Assembly (NCBI RefSeq): GCF_019613955.1
Contig: NZ_CP080443.1
Span: forward strand, 2,465,001 to 2,529,000
DNA: 64,000 bases
DNA from: Chryseobacterium sp. LJ668
GTDB taxonomy: Bacteria > Bacteroidota > Bacteroidia > Flavobacteriales > Weeksellaceae
Direction: 5' to 3'
Notes under the pieces: model-generated
Seen by the model: only the letters and a program-made list of their open reading frames with translations
Databases searched by the model: none
What the model was told of the DNA's origin: nothing
Translations under genes and position numbers: made by a program
Shown here: positions 8,836-17,440 of the stretch, in pieces
Layout: each line of letters starts with the position of its first letter
How positions within the stretch are numbered: the stretch's first letter is position 1

Positions 8836-9750
8836 TTGAGTACTTATTTAACCATTTTAGGCTTTAATTCAGCAATTCCTACCGTTAATACTTCACCCAC
8901 ATCTCAGCTTCTGGAAATGGAAGAAAGATGTTTTCTGATCGATTGCGGAGAAGGAACACAGGTGCAGCTGAGAAAAGCGAAAGCAAGATTTTCAAAAATC
9001 AATCATATATTTATTTCCCATCTTCACGGCGATCACTGCTTTGGTTTGCCGGGGCTAATTGCGTCTTTTCGTTTGTTGGGAAGAGATATTCCGCTTCATG
9101 TATACGGCCCGAAAGGAATAAAAAAAATGCTCGAAACCATTTTTACAATTACTGAAACCCATCGTGGTTTTGAGATCGTTTATCATGAGTTAGACAAAGA
9201 TTATTCCGAAAAAATTTACGAAGACAACAGAGTAGAAGTATACACAATTCCATTAGACCATAGAATTTACTGCAACGGTTATCTTTTTAAAGAAAAGCAA
9301 AAAGACAGGCATTTGAATATGCAAGAGATTTCAAAATATAAAGAAATTGAAACCTGCGATTATCATCATTTGAAAGCAGGGAAAGATTTTGAATTAAGTG
9401 ACGGATACATCCTTAAAAACGAAATTTTAACAACAGAACCTGCAGCGCCGGTCTCGTATGCATTTTGCAGTGATACCAGATATTTGGAGTCTGTAGTATC
9501 AATCATTAAAAATGTGACGGTTCTGTATCATGAGTCTACTTTCTTACATGATTTAAAAGAAATGGCAGATTACACAGGCCACACTACAGCACTGGAAGCT
9601 GCGAGAATTGCAAGAAAAGCACAGGTTGAAAAACTGATTCTGGGTCATTTCTCAAACAGATATAGTGATTTGACGGTCTTCACAGACGAAGCAAGAACGG
9701 TTTTTCCAAATACATTTTTACCAAAAGCCCTGGAAGTTGTAAAAATATAA
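8836..9750 (+). CDS. rnz: Ribonuclease Z (tRNA 3' endonuclease)
   Basis: 304 residues of the tRNase Z short form, which removes the 3' trailer from tRNA precursors. The metallo-beta-lactamase motif HLHGDH is at about residues 61-66, preceded by the GEGTQVQLRKA motif diagnostic of tRNase Z. Later metal ligands are visible in FCSDTRY, YHESTF and the C-terminal GHFSNRY. The start is TTG at 8836, giving MSTYLTILGFNSA, which aligns with the family start. The following TIGR02757 gene begins within 7 nt, so the two are likely co-transcribed. Confidence 0.95.
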   Translation: MSTYLTILGFNSAIPTVNTSPTSQLLEMEERCFLIDCGEGTQVQLRKAKARFSKINHIFISHLHGDHCFGLPGLIASFRLLGRDIPLHVYGPKGIKKMLETIFTITETHRGFEIVYHELDKDYSEKIYEDNRVEVYTIPLDHRIYCNGYLFKEKQKDRHLNMQEISKYKEIETCDYHHLKAGKDFELSDGYILKNEILTTEPAAPVSYAFCSDTRYLESVVSIIKNVTVLYHESTFLHDLKEMADYTGHTTALEAARIARKAQVEKLILGHFSNRYSDLTVFTDEARTVFPNTFLPKALEVVKI

Positions 9751-9756
9751 TTGAAT

Positions 9757-10524
9757 ATGAATTTTGAAGAATTAAAAGATTTTCTGGATGAAAAGACTGA
9801 TGTCTATAATAGTTCGGAATTCATTCAAGATGATCCTGTACAGATACCGCATCGTTTTTCTTTAGAGCAGGATATAGAAATTGCAGGCTTTCTGGCGGCC
9901 ACCATCTCATGGGGAAACAGAAAAGCCATTATTAAATCTGCTGACAAAATGCTCGATATGATGGGCAACTCTCCATATGATTTTGTGATGAATCATTCTG
10001 AAAACGATTTAAAATCAATTGAAGAAAAAAGTATTCACAGAACTTTCAACGGTGAAGATTTTGCATATTTTATCCGACAGTTTAATAGAATATATAAAGA
10101 AAATGAAAGTTTAGAAGACTTATTTATCATTAAAAATCCTGAGGCAAACTTCTATCATGCTATAGAAAGGTTCAGGGCAGATTTTTTGCAGGCTGAAAAA
10201 CACAGAAGTCATAAGCATGTCAGTTCGCCGTATAAAAATTCATCTTCAAAAAGGATCATCATGTTTCTGCGTTGGATGGTACGGAATGATAATCGTGGTG
10301 TAGATTTTGGAATCTGGAAAAACATAGATCCCAAATATTTATCAATACCTTTAGACGTTCACACCGGAAATATTTCAAGAAAATTAGGATTGATTTCTCG
10401 GACGCAAAACGACTGGAAAACTGTTTTGGAATTAGATGAAATCCTTAGGAAATTTGACGATAAAGATCCTGCCAAATATGATTTTGCATTGTTTGGTCTT
10501 GGCGTAACAAAAGAATTATTTTAA
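9757..10524 (+). CDS. TIGR02757 (DUF2400) family protein
   Basis: 255 residues from the ATG at 9757 (a TTG at 9751 is also in frame). The family is recognised from the N-terminal DxPVQIPHRFS stretch, the AATISWGNR motif, and the C-terminal block LDVHTGNISRKLGL...YDFALFGLG. The fold has been likened to helix-hairpin-helix DNA glycosylases (established for the family by similarity only). No catalytic role is proven. It sits directly behind rnz and in front of a small membrane protein, all in the same direction with short gaps. Confidence 0.82.
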   Translation: MNFEELKDFLDEKTDVYNSSEFIQDDPVQIPHRFSLEQDIEIAGFLAATISWGNRKAIIKSADKMLDMMGNSPYDFVMNHSENDLKSIEEKSIHRTFNGEDFAYFIRQFNRIYKENESLEDLFIIKNPEANFYHAIERFRADFLQAEKHRSHKHVSSPYKNSSSKRIIMFLRWMVRNDNRGVDFGIWKNIDPKYLSIPLDVHTGNISRKLGLISRTQNDWKTVLELDEILRKFDDKDPAKYDFALFGLGVTKELF

Positions 10525-10535
10525 ATAAAGTATTC

Positions 10536-11066
10536 ATGAAAACCTCACACGAAAAATTAGAGCTTTTAGAAAAAATAGCAAACGGAATCACATGGTGGAT
10601 CGGATCTATACCGTCTCTGGTTGTTCATACTCTGTTTTTTATCACTTCATTCCTTCTTCCGGCACTTCATATTGTTGAGTTTGATAAGATGCTGCTGATT
10701 TTGACGACGGTTGTTTCATTGGAAGCCATTTATTTAGCTATTTTCATCCAGATGTCAGTGAATAAAAGCCATGAAAAAATTGAAGATATTCAGGAAGATA
10801 TTGAGGAAATCAGCGAAGATATTGAAGATATCCAAGAGGATTTGGAAGAAATAAGTGAAGATATTGAGGAAATAACGGAAGATATTGAAGATATTCAGGA
10901 AGATATAGAAGAAATCAATGAGGATGAGGATGATGAAGATCATATTGAGAGGGCAAAAAATGTAATTTTGAAAAGCAATGTCAATTCAAACAAAAATGAA
11001 ATTAAATTTTTAAAAGATAAAATTCAGGAGCTTCAGAATATGATTGATCAGATGAAAAAAGATTAA
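10536..11066 (+). CDS. Membrane protein with acidic heptad-repeat coiled coil
   Basis: 176 residues. Two hydrophobic helices (about residues 22-42 and 50-72) are followed by a striking acidic region at about 82-135 built from repeated EDIEEI/EDIQEDIE heptads, about seven copies with Ile or Leu at the core positions, typical of a long coiled coil. A second Lys-rich helical segment closes the protein. The membrane part somewhat resembles DUF1003 or low-affinity iron permease-like small proteins, but I cannot assign it. The repeat is also visible as a GAAGATATTGA-like DNA repeat at about 10783-10915. It probably follows rnz and the TIGR02757 gene in one transcript (gap 11 nt). Confidence 0.7.
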   Translation: MKTSHEKLELLEKIANGITWWIGSIPSLVVHTLFFITSFLLPALHIVEFDKMLLILTTVVSLEAIYLAIFIQMSVNKSHEKIEDIQEDIEEISEDIEDIQEDLEEISEDIEEITEDIEDIQEDIEEINEDEDDEDHIERAKNVILKSNVNSNKNEIKFLKDKIQELQNMIDQMKKD

Positions 11067-11171
11067 GTTTAAGAATTTAAATTGATTTTAATTATTTTGA
11101 ATCATAGTACAGATTTATTATTAATTCAGAAATCTATTGATTAAACCTCAAGCAATTAGAATTATTTTTAT

Positions 11172-11179
11172 TATTTTTG
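11172..11179 (+). promoter_or_regulatory. -7 promoter box of first anchor-L gene
   Basis: TATTTTTG matches TAnnTTTG and lies 16 nt before the ATG at 11196. The identical box, at the same distance, precedes the second paralogue. Confidence 0.55.
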
Positions 11180-11195
11180 AACAAACAATTACAAA

Positions 11196-13562
11196 ATGTT
11201 AAAATATCGATCGAAAAATTACTTTAGATTTAGTCTTGTATTATTATTCCTTCTGAGTACTTTTTCTTCCGCACAAACTTTAAAGCAGCGAAGATCAGAA
11301 TCAGCAAAGAATAAAGTTCCATCTTCTTCAGCCAAAGCTGGTGATCTGATAGATGTAAATGTCACTCCTTACGTGGGGTCTACTTATACGCCCGCTCAAT
11401 TAGTTACCAATGTTTTGGTGGGAGGATCTGTTTCTTGTGGAACTCCAAATATTTCAAATGTTGTGATTTCACCAGTACAACCTGTTACAGATAACGAGAG
11501 ATTTTGGGGGTATTTTCATAAAGGTACTTCAAATTTTCCTTTTACAGAAGGTATTGTCTTAACTACGGGGACAGCACGTTTAGCGGGAAATAATCCGGAG
11601 GGACAATTGGGTGTTAATCTTACCACTGGTACTGATACCGATCTAGAAACAGCTTTAATAGGTAGCACGCTTAATCTGGAGGATGCGGTTATTTTAGAGT
11701 TTGATTTCGTTCCATCCAGTTCACAGATGACATTTAATTATATTTTTGCTTCGGAAGAATATGATGGCGGATTTCCTTGTTCAGGGTACGAAGATGCCTT
11801 TGCCCTTCTTTTGAAACCCAATACACCTGGAAGTACATATACCAACCTTGCAGTATTGCCGGGTGGTGCGGGGCTTGTAACTGCTACTAACATTGTACCT
11901 GCCAGTTTTACCTGCGGTCCGATCAACGCACAATATTATGAGACTTCATCACCTACTAATCAAACCAATCTGTTTGGAAGAACAGTTCCTTTAACAGCCC
12001 AGGCAACTGTAATACCGGGACAATCTTATCATATTAAAATGGTAATGGCCGATGATAATGACGGAACTCATGATTCAGCTGTTTTTTTAGAAGCCGGATC
12101 ATTTGATATCGGAATCAGTATCGTTGACAGTGCAGGAAATCCGTTACCGGAAACCCTGAATGTTTGTGATAATACCCCACAGATTTTAAAAGCTCAGGTA
12201 GTTGCAACTCCTGGTATGACATTTCAGTGGTTTAAAAACGATATAGCTATTCCGGGAGCTACCAGTATTACATATACAGCGACGTCACCGGGTGTCTATA
12301 CTGTAAAAGTTACAGTACCAGGCGGAGCTTGTCCGGGAGAGGCTAAAGTTACCATTATTGGAGGTACAAGTCCGGTTACTCAAAATGCTACGCTTAAACT
12401 TTGTACAACACCAAGTAATTTTACATTCAACCTTGATTCTGCAAAACCACTTATTAGTACAACAACCGGAGCCATTTTCAAATTTTATTTGGCACAGGCA
12501 GATGCAATAGCAGGAAATGCAAGTAATATAACCAATACAACTGCATTTAATGGAAACGACGGGCAGATTATCTATGTAAATGTTTCAAATGGAGCTTTCT
12601 GTTCAAAAGTGGCTACACTTACATTGAGAAAAGAAGCTACGCCGATAGCAGTTCTTGCAGCTTCAAAATTAAAAATATGTTCAGGAGAATCTGTAACCCT
12701 CACAGCATCAGGTGGAGCAACCTACCAATGGGATGGCTTTACAGGAACAGGAGCGGTTCGCACGGTTTCACCAACACAAAATACCACCTATACTGTATAT
12801 GCCATCGGAGCTCAGGGATGTAAATCTTTACAGCCGGCAACAGTTGTTGTAGAAGTGGTGCCTGCAATTACTTCAAATCTTAAAGGCGGATTTATCTGTT
12901 TAGGTGACAGAATTACTTTAGATGCAGGAGCAGGACCGAATTATACATACCAGTGGAACAACGGCGAAACAGCACAAACAGTAGCTGCAGCAACACCGGG
13001 AACTTATTCTGTGACTATTAGTAATGGCGTTTGTTCTAAAGTCTTTACAACGCAGGTTATTTTAGCGATAATTCCAGAGATCATCAATGTAGATTACAGT
13101 GAGGGCGGAACCATGGTCATTACAGCAAGCAATCCTAGTAACGGACAATTAGAATATTCTATTGATAACGGGGTGACTTGGCAGTCTTCAAATGTCTTTA
13201 CCAACGTTCCTAAAAATGTTATTGTTCCTATCAGAGTTAGGGTGAAAAACACGAGCTGTGTAGGTTTCGTAGAATATTTTACTTTCATCATGAAAAATGT
13301 AATTACTCCAAATGGTGATAATGTAAATGATATGATTGATTTCAGAGGAATCAGCGATCTTAAAGATTTCCAGGCAGTAATTTCAGACCGTTACGGAAAA
13401 GCAGTATTTAAAGCAGAAAAAATAAGACCTTTCTGGGACGGATATTTCCAGGGAAAAAAATTACCCACGTCTTCTTATTGGTATCAGGTAACATTTGAAG
13501 ACCCTGCAAGCAAAAAACTGACTGTAAAAACAGGATGGATTTTGTTAAAGAATTTTGAATAG
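11196..13562 (+). CDS. Choice-of-anchor L surface protein with T9SS type B sorting domain (paralogue 1)
   Basis: 788 residues. The signal peptide ends near FSSAQT (about residue 27). Residues about 50-310 form the choice-of-anchor L domain: start VNVTPYVGSTYTPAQLV, then FVPSSSQMTFNYIFASEEY and the closing AVFLEAGSFDIGI. Three or four Ig-like beta modules follow, including KICSGESVTLTASGGATYQW. The last ~85 residues (ITPNGDNVNDMIDF to TGWILLKNFE) are the gliding motility-associated/T9SS type B sorting domain. It is predicted to be carried across the outer membrane by type IX secretion and displayed or assembled on the surface. Ligand unknown. It is first of three tandem paralogues. Confidence 0.92.
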   Translation: MLKYRSKNYFRFSLVLLFLLSTFSSAQTLKQRRSESAKNKVPSSSAKAGDLIDVNVTPYVGSTYTPAQLVTNVLVGGSVSCGTPNISNVVISPVQPVTDNERFWGYFHKGTSNFPFTEGIVLTTGTARLAGNNPEGQLGVNLTTGTDTDLETALIGSTLNLEDAVILEFDFVPSSSQMTFNYIFASEEYDGGFPCSGYEDAFALLLKPNTPGSTYTNLAVLPGGAGLVTATNIVPASFTCGPINAQYYETSSPTNQTNLFGRTVPLTAQATVIPGQSYHIKMVMADDNDGTHDSAVFLEAGSFDIGISIVDSAGNPLPETLNVCDNTPQILKAQVVATPGMTFQWFKNDIAIPGATSITYTATSPGVYTVKVTVPGGACPGEAKVTIIGGTSPVTQNATLKLCTTPSNFTFNLDSAKPLISTTTGAIFKFYLAQADAIAGNASNITNTTAFNGNDGQIIYVNVSNGAFCSKVATLTLRKEATPIAVLAASKLKICSGESVTLTASGGATYQWDGFTGTGAVRTVSPTQNTTYTVYAIGAQGCKSLQPATVVVEVVPAITSNLKGGFICLGDRITLDAGAGPNYTYQWNNGETAQTVAAATPGTYSVTISNGVCSKVFTTQVILAIIPEIINVDYSEGGTMVITASNPSNGQLEYSIDNGVTWQSSNVFTNVPKNVIVPIRVRVKNTSCVGFVEYFTFIMKNVITPNGDNVNDMIDFRGISDLKDFQAVISDRYGKAVFKAEKIRPFWDGYFQGKKLPTSSYWYQVTFEDPASKKLTVKTGWILLKNFE

Positions 13563-13584
13563 AAAATATAATTCAGTATACCTT

Positions 13585-13616
13585 AAAAGACCGATAGCTT
13601 ATCGGTCTTTTTTTTC
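13585..13616 (+). terminator. Intrinsic terminator after paralogue 1
   Basis: Perfect 12-bp stem AAAAGACCGATA (13585-13596) with TATCGGTCTTTT (13600-13611), 3-nt loop, then a run of T. Confidence 0.9.
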
Positions 13617-13708
13617 CTGTTTTAGAGAAATTGTTGCTGTTAAAATATACAATTTATGTTAATAGTAATATATGTATGGGTGAATTAAATTTAAATCAAA
13701 AAAAATAG

Positions 13709-13716
13709 TATTTTTG
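13709..13716 (+). promoter_or_regulatory. -7 promoter box of second anchor-L gene
   Basis: TATTTTTG, identical to the box of paralogue 1 and also 16 nt before its ATG at 13733. Confidence 0.55.
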
Positions 13717-13732
13717 TTAGAAATAATACAAA

Positions 13733-16700
13733 ATGTTTAATAAAAGTGCAGGAAGTTTATTTTTGGCTTTATTTTTAGCTCTTCTTGGAAATTTTACATT
13801 TTCTCAGAACAGGGAAAAAGGTAAGAGTATCATGAAAGCTTCTTCTCAGACAATGAAAGCAGGCGCTTTTATTGATGTAAATACAGCCGGCTATCCGGAG
13901 TCTTCATATAGTATAACCCAATTGGTAAAAGATGTTCTTATTGCCGGCGGTTCAGCATGTTCTACAGCGAATGTAAGCAATGTTGTTGTATCACCTAATT
14001 TAGCAGTGAGCAATCAGGCAAGAACCTGGGGTTTCTTTAATAAAGGAACTACCAATTTCCCGTTTGCAAAAGGAATCGTTCTCACAACAGGTCATGCCAG
14101 AAAAGCTGGAAATACTTTTCAGTCATCAGAACTTAGTGATGGTGTCCCGACCCAAGGTGATACAGATCTGGCAACAGCTCTTGGTATTTCTAATGTCAAT
14201 TTAAAAGATGCAACTTACATAGAATTTGATTTTGTTCCGAGTTCCACAGAAGTTAAATTTAGGTATCTTTTTGCTTCAGAGGAGTATGAAAATAATTATC
14301 CTTGTACAATTGGTGATGGTTTTGCATTATTGCTGAAAAAAGTTGGAGACCCTAATTATATTAATTTGGCAGTATTGCCTGGTGGAGCAGGACCTGTAAG
14401 TGTTACCAATATTCACCCTGCTAATGAATTTGACGGCACACCTCTTGGCTGTGGAGCGGCGAATGCTTCATATTTCGGAGGCTATAATAATGCCGCGATC
14501 GAGACGAATTTCAGTGGCCGTACGGTTCCATTAACAGCACAAGCAACCGTAATTCCTGGCCAGACTTACCATTTTAAAATGGTTTTGGCAGATTTTCAAG
14601 ATGCTGCTTTCGATTCGGGGGTATTTTTAGAAGCGGGTTCGTTTGACATAGGAGTGCAAATTTTAGGACCTACTGGCGTTCAGCTTCCGCCGTCTATTAA
14701 TGTTTGTGATAATGCTCCGCAGACTTTCACGGCATCAGTTCAGATTCCAAATGCTACTTACCAGTGGTTTTTAGGAACAACGCCAATCCCTGGAGCAACC
14801 AGTGCATCTTATATTGCAACTCAGCCTGGAGTATACTCTGTTGAGGTTACCATTCCTGGAAATTCGTGTCCCGGAAAAGCTACAGTGACAATTGTTGGCG
14901 GAACTTCGCCGACTGTACAGAATGCTACATTGACGAGCTGTTATGCTGCAGGCAATGTGACTTTTAACTTAACTTCAGCACAAGCTTCTATAAGTACAAC
15001 GCCGGGAGCTACATTTTCATATTATGTCAATCAGGCTGATGCCAACGCAGGAAATGCAAGTACAATTGCTGTACCGACTGCCTTTTCCAGTGCAGGAAAT
15101 CAAACTATCTATGTTTTAGTTAAAAATGGTTTCTGCTCTAAAGTTGCACAGTTACAGCTGGTCAAAGCTGCTGAAATCACAGCTACGATAGCACCGCCGC
15201 AAGTATTGACGTGTACCAATTCTCAGATCATATTAAATGCTTCAGCATCTGTTTATCCTGCAGGATCTACATTTGCATGGACAACGACAGGAGGAAATAT
15301 AGTATCGGGTGGAACCACTCTAAACCCAGTCATTAATGCGGCAGGAACATATACATTAACGATCTCAAATACGTTTGCAGGAAACGTAACCTGTACCGGT
15401 GTTGCCAATGTCACAGTGACAGGAAACAGCGCGCCGCCAACTACTGGGCTTACAGCAAGTAAAATAATAATTTGCTCCGGAGAAACAGTTACTTTAACCG
15501 CTACTGGCGGAGTAACGTACAATTGGGGAGGCGGACTTCCCGGAAATGGTGCAACCCAGATTGTAACACCAACAGCAAACACAACGTATACAGTAACCGC
15601 AGTTGGTGCTAACGGTTGTGTTTCGACTACACCGGCTACAGTAACCATTCAGGTTTCTCAACCGTTTACCGCTCAGAATGCAAGTCTTATCAAATGTTTT
15701 CAGCAGGGAAATATTACATATGATTTAACTTTCGCACAAAGCCAGATCAGTACAGCATCCGGATTAACATTTACGTATTATGTAAACCAGGCTGATGCAA
15801 ATGCCGGAAACACAAATAATATAACGACCCCAACAACATTCTCAAGTGCAGGAAACCAAACAATTTATGTTCTTGTAACAAATGGAGGATGTAAATATGT
15901 TGTTACGTTACAATTATTGACAACTGCGCCGACAACATTGACCATCGCTGCACCACAAACAATAACATGTACAACCGCTCAGGTGACTTTAAATGCATCA
16001 GCATCTGTAATCCCTGCAGGATCTACAGTGGTGTGGACGACAACAGGAGGGAACATCGTATCTGGTGCGAATACGCTAAACCCTATCGTTAATGCTGCAG
16101 GAACGTATACTTTAACAGTAACTAATGTTACTCAACCCGCAAATTTAACATGTACATTTACGGCAACGGTAACAGTTATACAGGATAAGGTTTTACCTGT
16201 TGCAAATTTAACGTCTACTTTCCAGCAAATTTGTCCGGGAGAATCTGTTACCTTAACGGCTTCAGGAGGTGCAACATATAATTGGGGGAATGGTCTTACA
16301 GGAAATGGGCCTACACAAACTGTTTCACCAGCTACTACTACAATATACACTGTTTTTGCAGTTGGTGCCAATGGTTGTATTTCTACCAATCCTGCGTCTA
16401 TAACCATTGTCGTGGGTCCGCCAACAGCAATCGTTGCTGCTTCTAAAAGTAAAATATGTGCCGGCGAATCAGTTACTTTAACAGCGAGTGGAGGTTTCAC
16501 GTATAACTGGGTAGGATTACCGGGTAACGGAAATACACAAGTAGTTACACCAACAGTTACCACTACGTATTCAGTTTTTGCATTGGGAGGAAACGGATGC
16601 GTATCAACCACACCTGCAACGATAACTATTGAAGTTGTTCCGGCAATTGTTTCTACATTAAAAGATGTATATGCATGTGCTGGTGATGCAGGAATTCTAG

Positions 16701-17338
16701 ATGCAGGCGCGGGACCGAACTATACTTATTTATGGAGCACTGGTGCTACTACACAAACAATCTCAACAAATATCCCGGGATCTTATAGTGTAACCATCAG
16801 TAACGGAACCTGCTCTAAACTATTTACTGCTCAGCTAATTAATCCAGACCTTCCGCAATTTACCAACGTTGTCTTTGAAAACAATGTATTAACAATCACG
16901 GCTACCAATCCATCGGGTGGAGTGTTAGAATATTCTATTGACGGCGGTATCACTTGGCAGACATCTAATATTTTTTATAATATTTTAAATAATACCAATT
17001 ACAGTTTGATGGTTAAAGTGAAGGATGCAAAATGTGGTAACACGTTACAATTCTTTACATTTGTGATCAGCAATGCAATTACTCCGAACAGTGACGGTGT
17101 AAATGACTTTATAGATTTTACGGGGATCAGTAATTACAAAAATTTTGCAGCTTCTATTTTCGACAGATACGGGGCACTTTTGTTCAGAGCAGATAAATCG
17201 AGTGTTATATGGGATGGCTCATTAAAAGGGATCAACCTTCCTACTGCTACCTATTGGTATCAGGTACAATGGGAAAATCCTGCAAGCAAAAAGCTCGAAT
17301 TAAAATCGGGTTGGATTTTACTTAAAAACAGAAACTAA
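13733..17338 (+). CDS. Choice-of-anchor L surface protein with T9SS type B sorting domain (paralogue 2, expanded)
   Basis: 1201 residues. Signal peptide (to about FTFSQN), choice-of-anchor L domain at about 45-325 (FVPSSTEVKFRYLFASEEYE, FLEAGSFDIGV), then a longer stalk than its neighbours. The stalk holds a duplicated composite of about 245 residues: each copy has a YYVNQADANAG module, an LNASASVxPAGST module and a GESVTLTASGG-type module. Copies lie at about 14935-15660 and 15676-16410. More GESVTLTASGG modules follow. The C-terminus (ITPNSDGVNDFIDF to SGWILLKNRN) is a T9SS type B sorting domain. It probably forms a surface filament or adhesin; partner unknown. The size difference from its paralogues is explained by the internal duplication. 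Confidence 0.92.
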   Translation: MFNKSAGSLFLALFLALLGNFTFSQNREKGKSIMKASSQTMKAGAFIDVNTAGYPESSYSITQLVKDVLIAGGSACSTANVSNVVVSPNLAVSNQARTWGFFNKGTTNFPFAKGIVLTTGHARKAGNTFQSSELSDGVPTQGDTDLATALGISNVNLKDATYIEFDFVPSSTEVKFRYLFASEEYENNYPCTIGDGFALLLKKVGDPNYINLAVLPGGAGPVSVTNIHPANEFDGTPLGCGAANASYFGGYNNAAIETNFSGRTVPLTAQATVIPGQTYHFKMVLADFQDAAFDSGVFLEAGSFDIGVQILGPTGVQLPPSINVCDNAPQTFTASVQIPNATYQWFLGTTPIPGATSASYIATQPGVYSVEVTIPGNSCPGKATVTIVGGTSPTVQNATLTSCYAAGNVTFNLTSAQASISTTPGATFSYYVNQADANAGNASTIAVPTAFSSAGNQTIYVLVKNGFCSKVAQLQLVKAAEITATIAPPQVLTCTNSQIILNASASVYPAGSTFAWTTTGGNIVSGGTTLNPVINAAGTYTLTISNTFAGNVTCTGVANVTVTGNSAPPTTGLTASKIIICSGETVTLTATGGVTYNWGGGLPGNGATQIVTPTANTTYTVTAVGANGCVSTTPATVTIQVSQPFTAQNASLIKCFQQGNITYDLTFAQSQISTASGLTFTYYVNQADANAGNTNNITTPTTFSSAGNQTIYVLVTNGGCKYVVTLQLLTTAPTTLTIAAPQTITCTTAQVTLNASASVIPAGSTVVWTTTGGNIVSGANTLNPIVNAAGTYTLTVTNVTQPANLTCTFTATVTVIQDKVLPVANLTSTFQQICPGESVTLTASGGATYNWGNGLTGNGPTQTVSPATTTIYTVFAVGANGCISTNPASITIVVGPPTAIVAASKSKICAGESVTLTASGGFTYNWVGLPGNGNTQVVTPTVTTTYSVFALGGNGCVSTTPATITIEVVPAIVSTLKDVYACAGDAGILDAGAGPNYTYLWSTGATTQTISTNIPGSYSVTISNGTCSKLFTAQLINPDLPQFTNVVFENNVLTITATNPSGGVLEYSIDGGITWQTSNIFYNILNNTNYSLMVKVKDAKCGNTLQFFTFVISNAITPNSDGVNDFIDFTGISNYKNFAASIFDRYGALLFRADKSSVIWDGSLKGINLPTATYWYQVQWENPASKKLELKSGWILLKNRN

Positions 17339-17340
17339 AT

Positions 17341-17372
17341 AAAAAAGTCTCCAATTTTGGAGACTTTTTTTA
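17341..17372 (+). terminator. Intrinsic terminator after paralogue 2
   Basis: AAAAAAGTCTCCAA pairs with TTGGAGACTTTTTT around a 2-nt centre, followed by T residues. It begins 2 nt after the stop codon. Confidence 0.9.
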
Positions 17373-17416
17373 TATTAAAAATTTGACATATTTATATTAT
17401 TTATGTAAAAAAAAAC

Positions 17417-17424
17417 TAAATTTG
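17417..17424 (+). promoter_or_regulatory. -7 promoter box of third anchor-L gene
   Basis: TAAATTTG matches TAnnTTTG, 16 nt before the ATG at 17441, the same spacing as the two upstream paralogues. Confidence 0.55.
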
Positions 17425-17440
17425 TTGAAACAAAATTATT

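Noticed and set aside
15253..15648. Long antisense ORFs inside paralogue 2 (also 16132-16611)
   Set aside because: They run opposite to a well-supported repeat protein, show no domain or start context, and repeat in the same way as the repeated modules, so they are shadows of Thr/Val/Gly-rich coding sequence.
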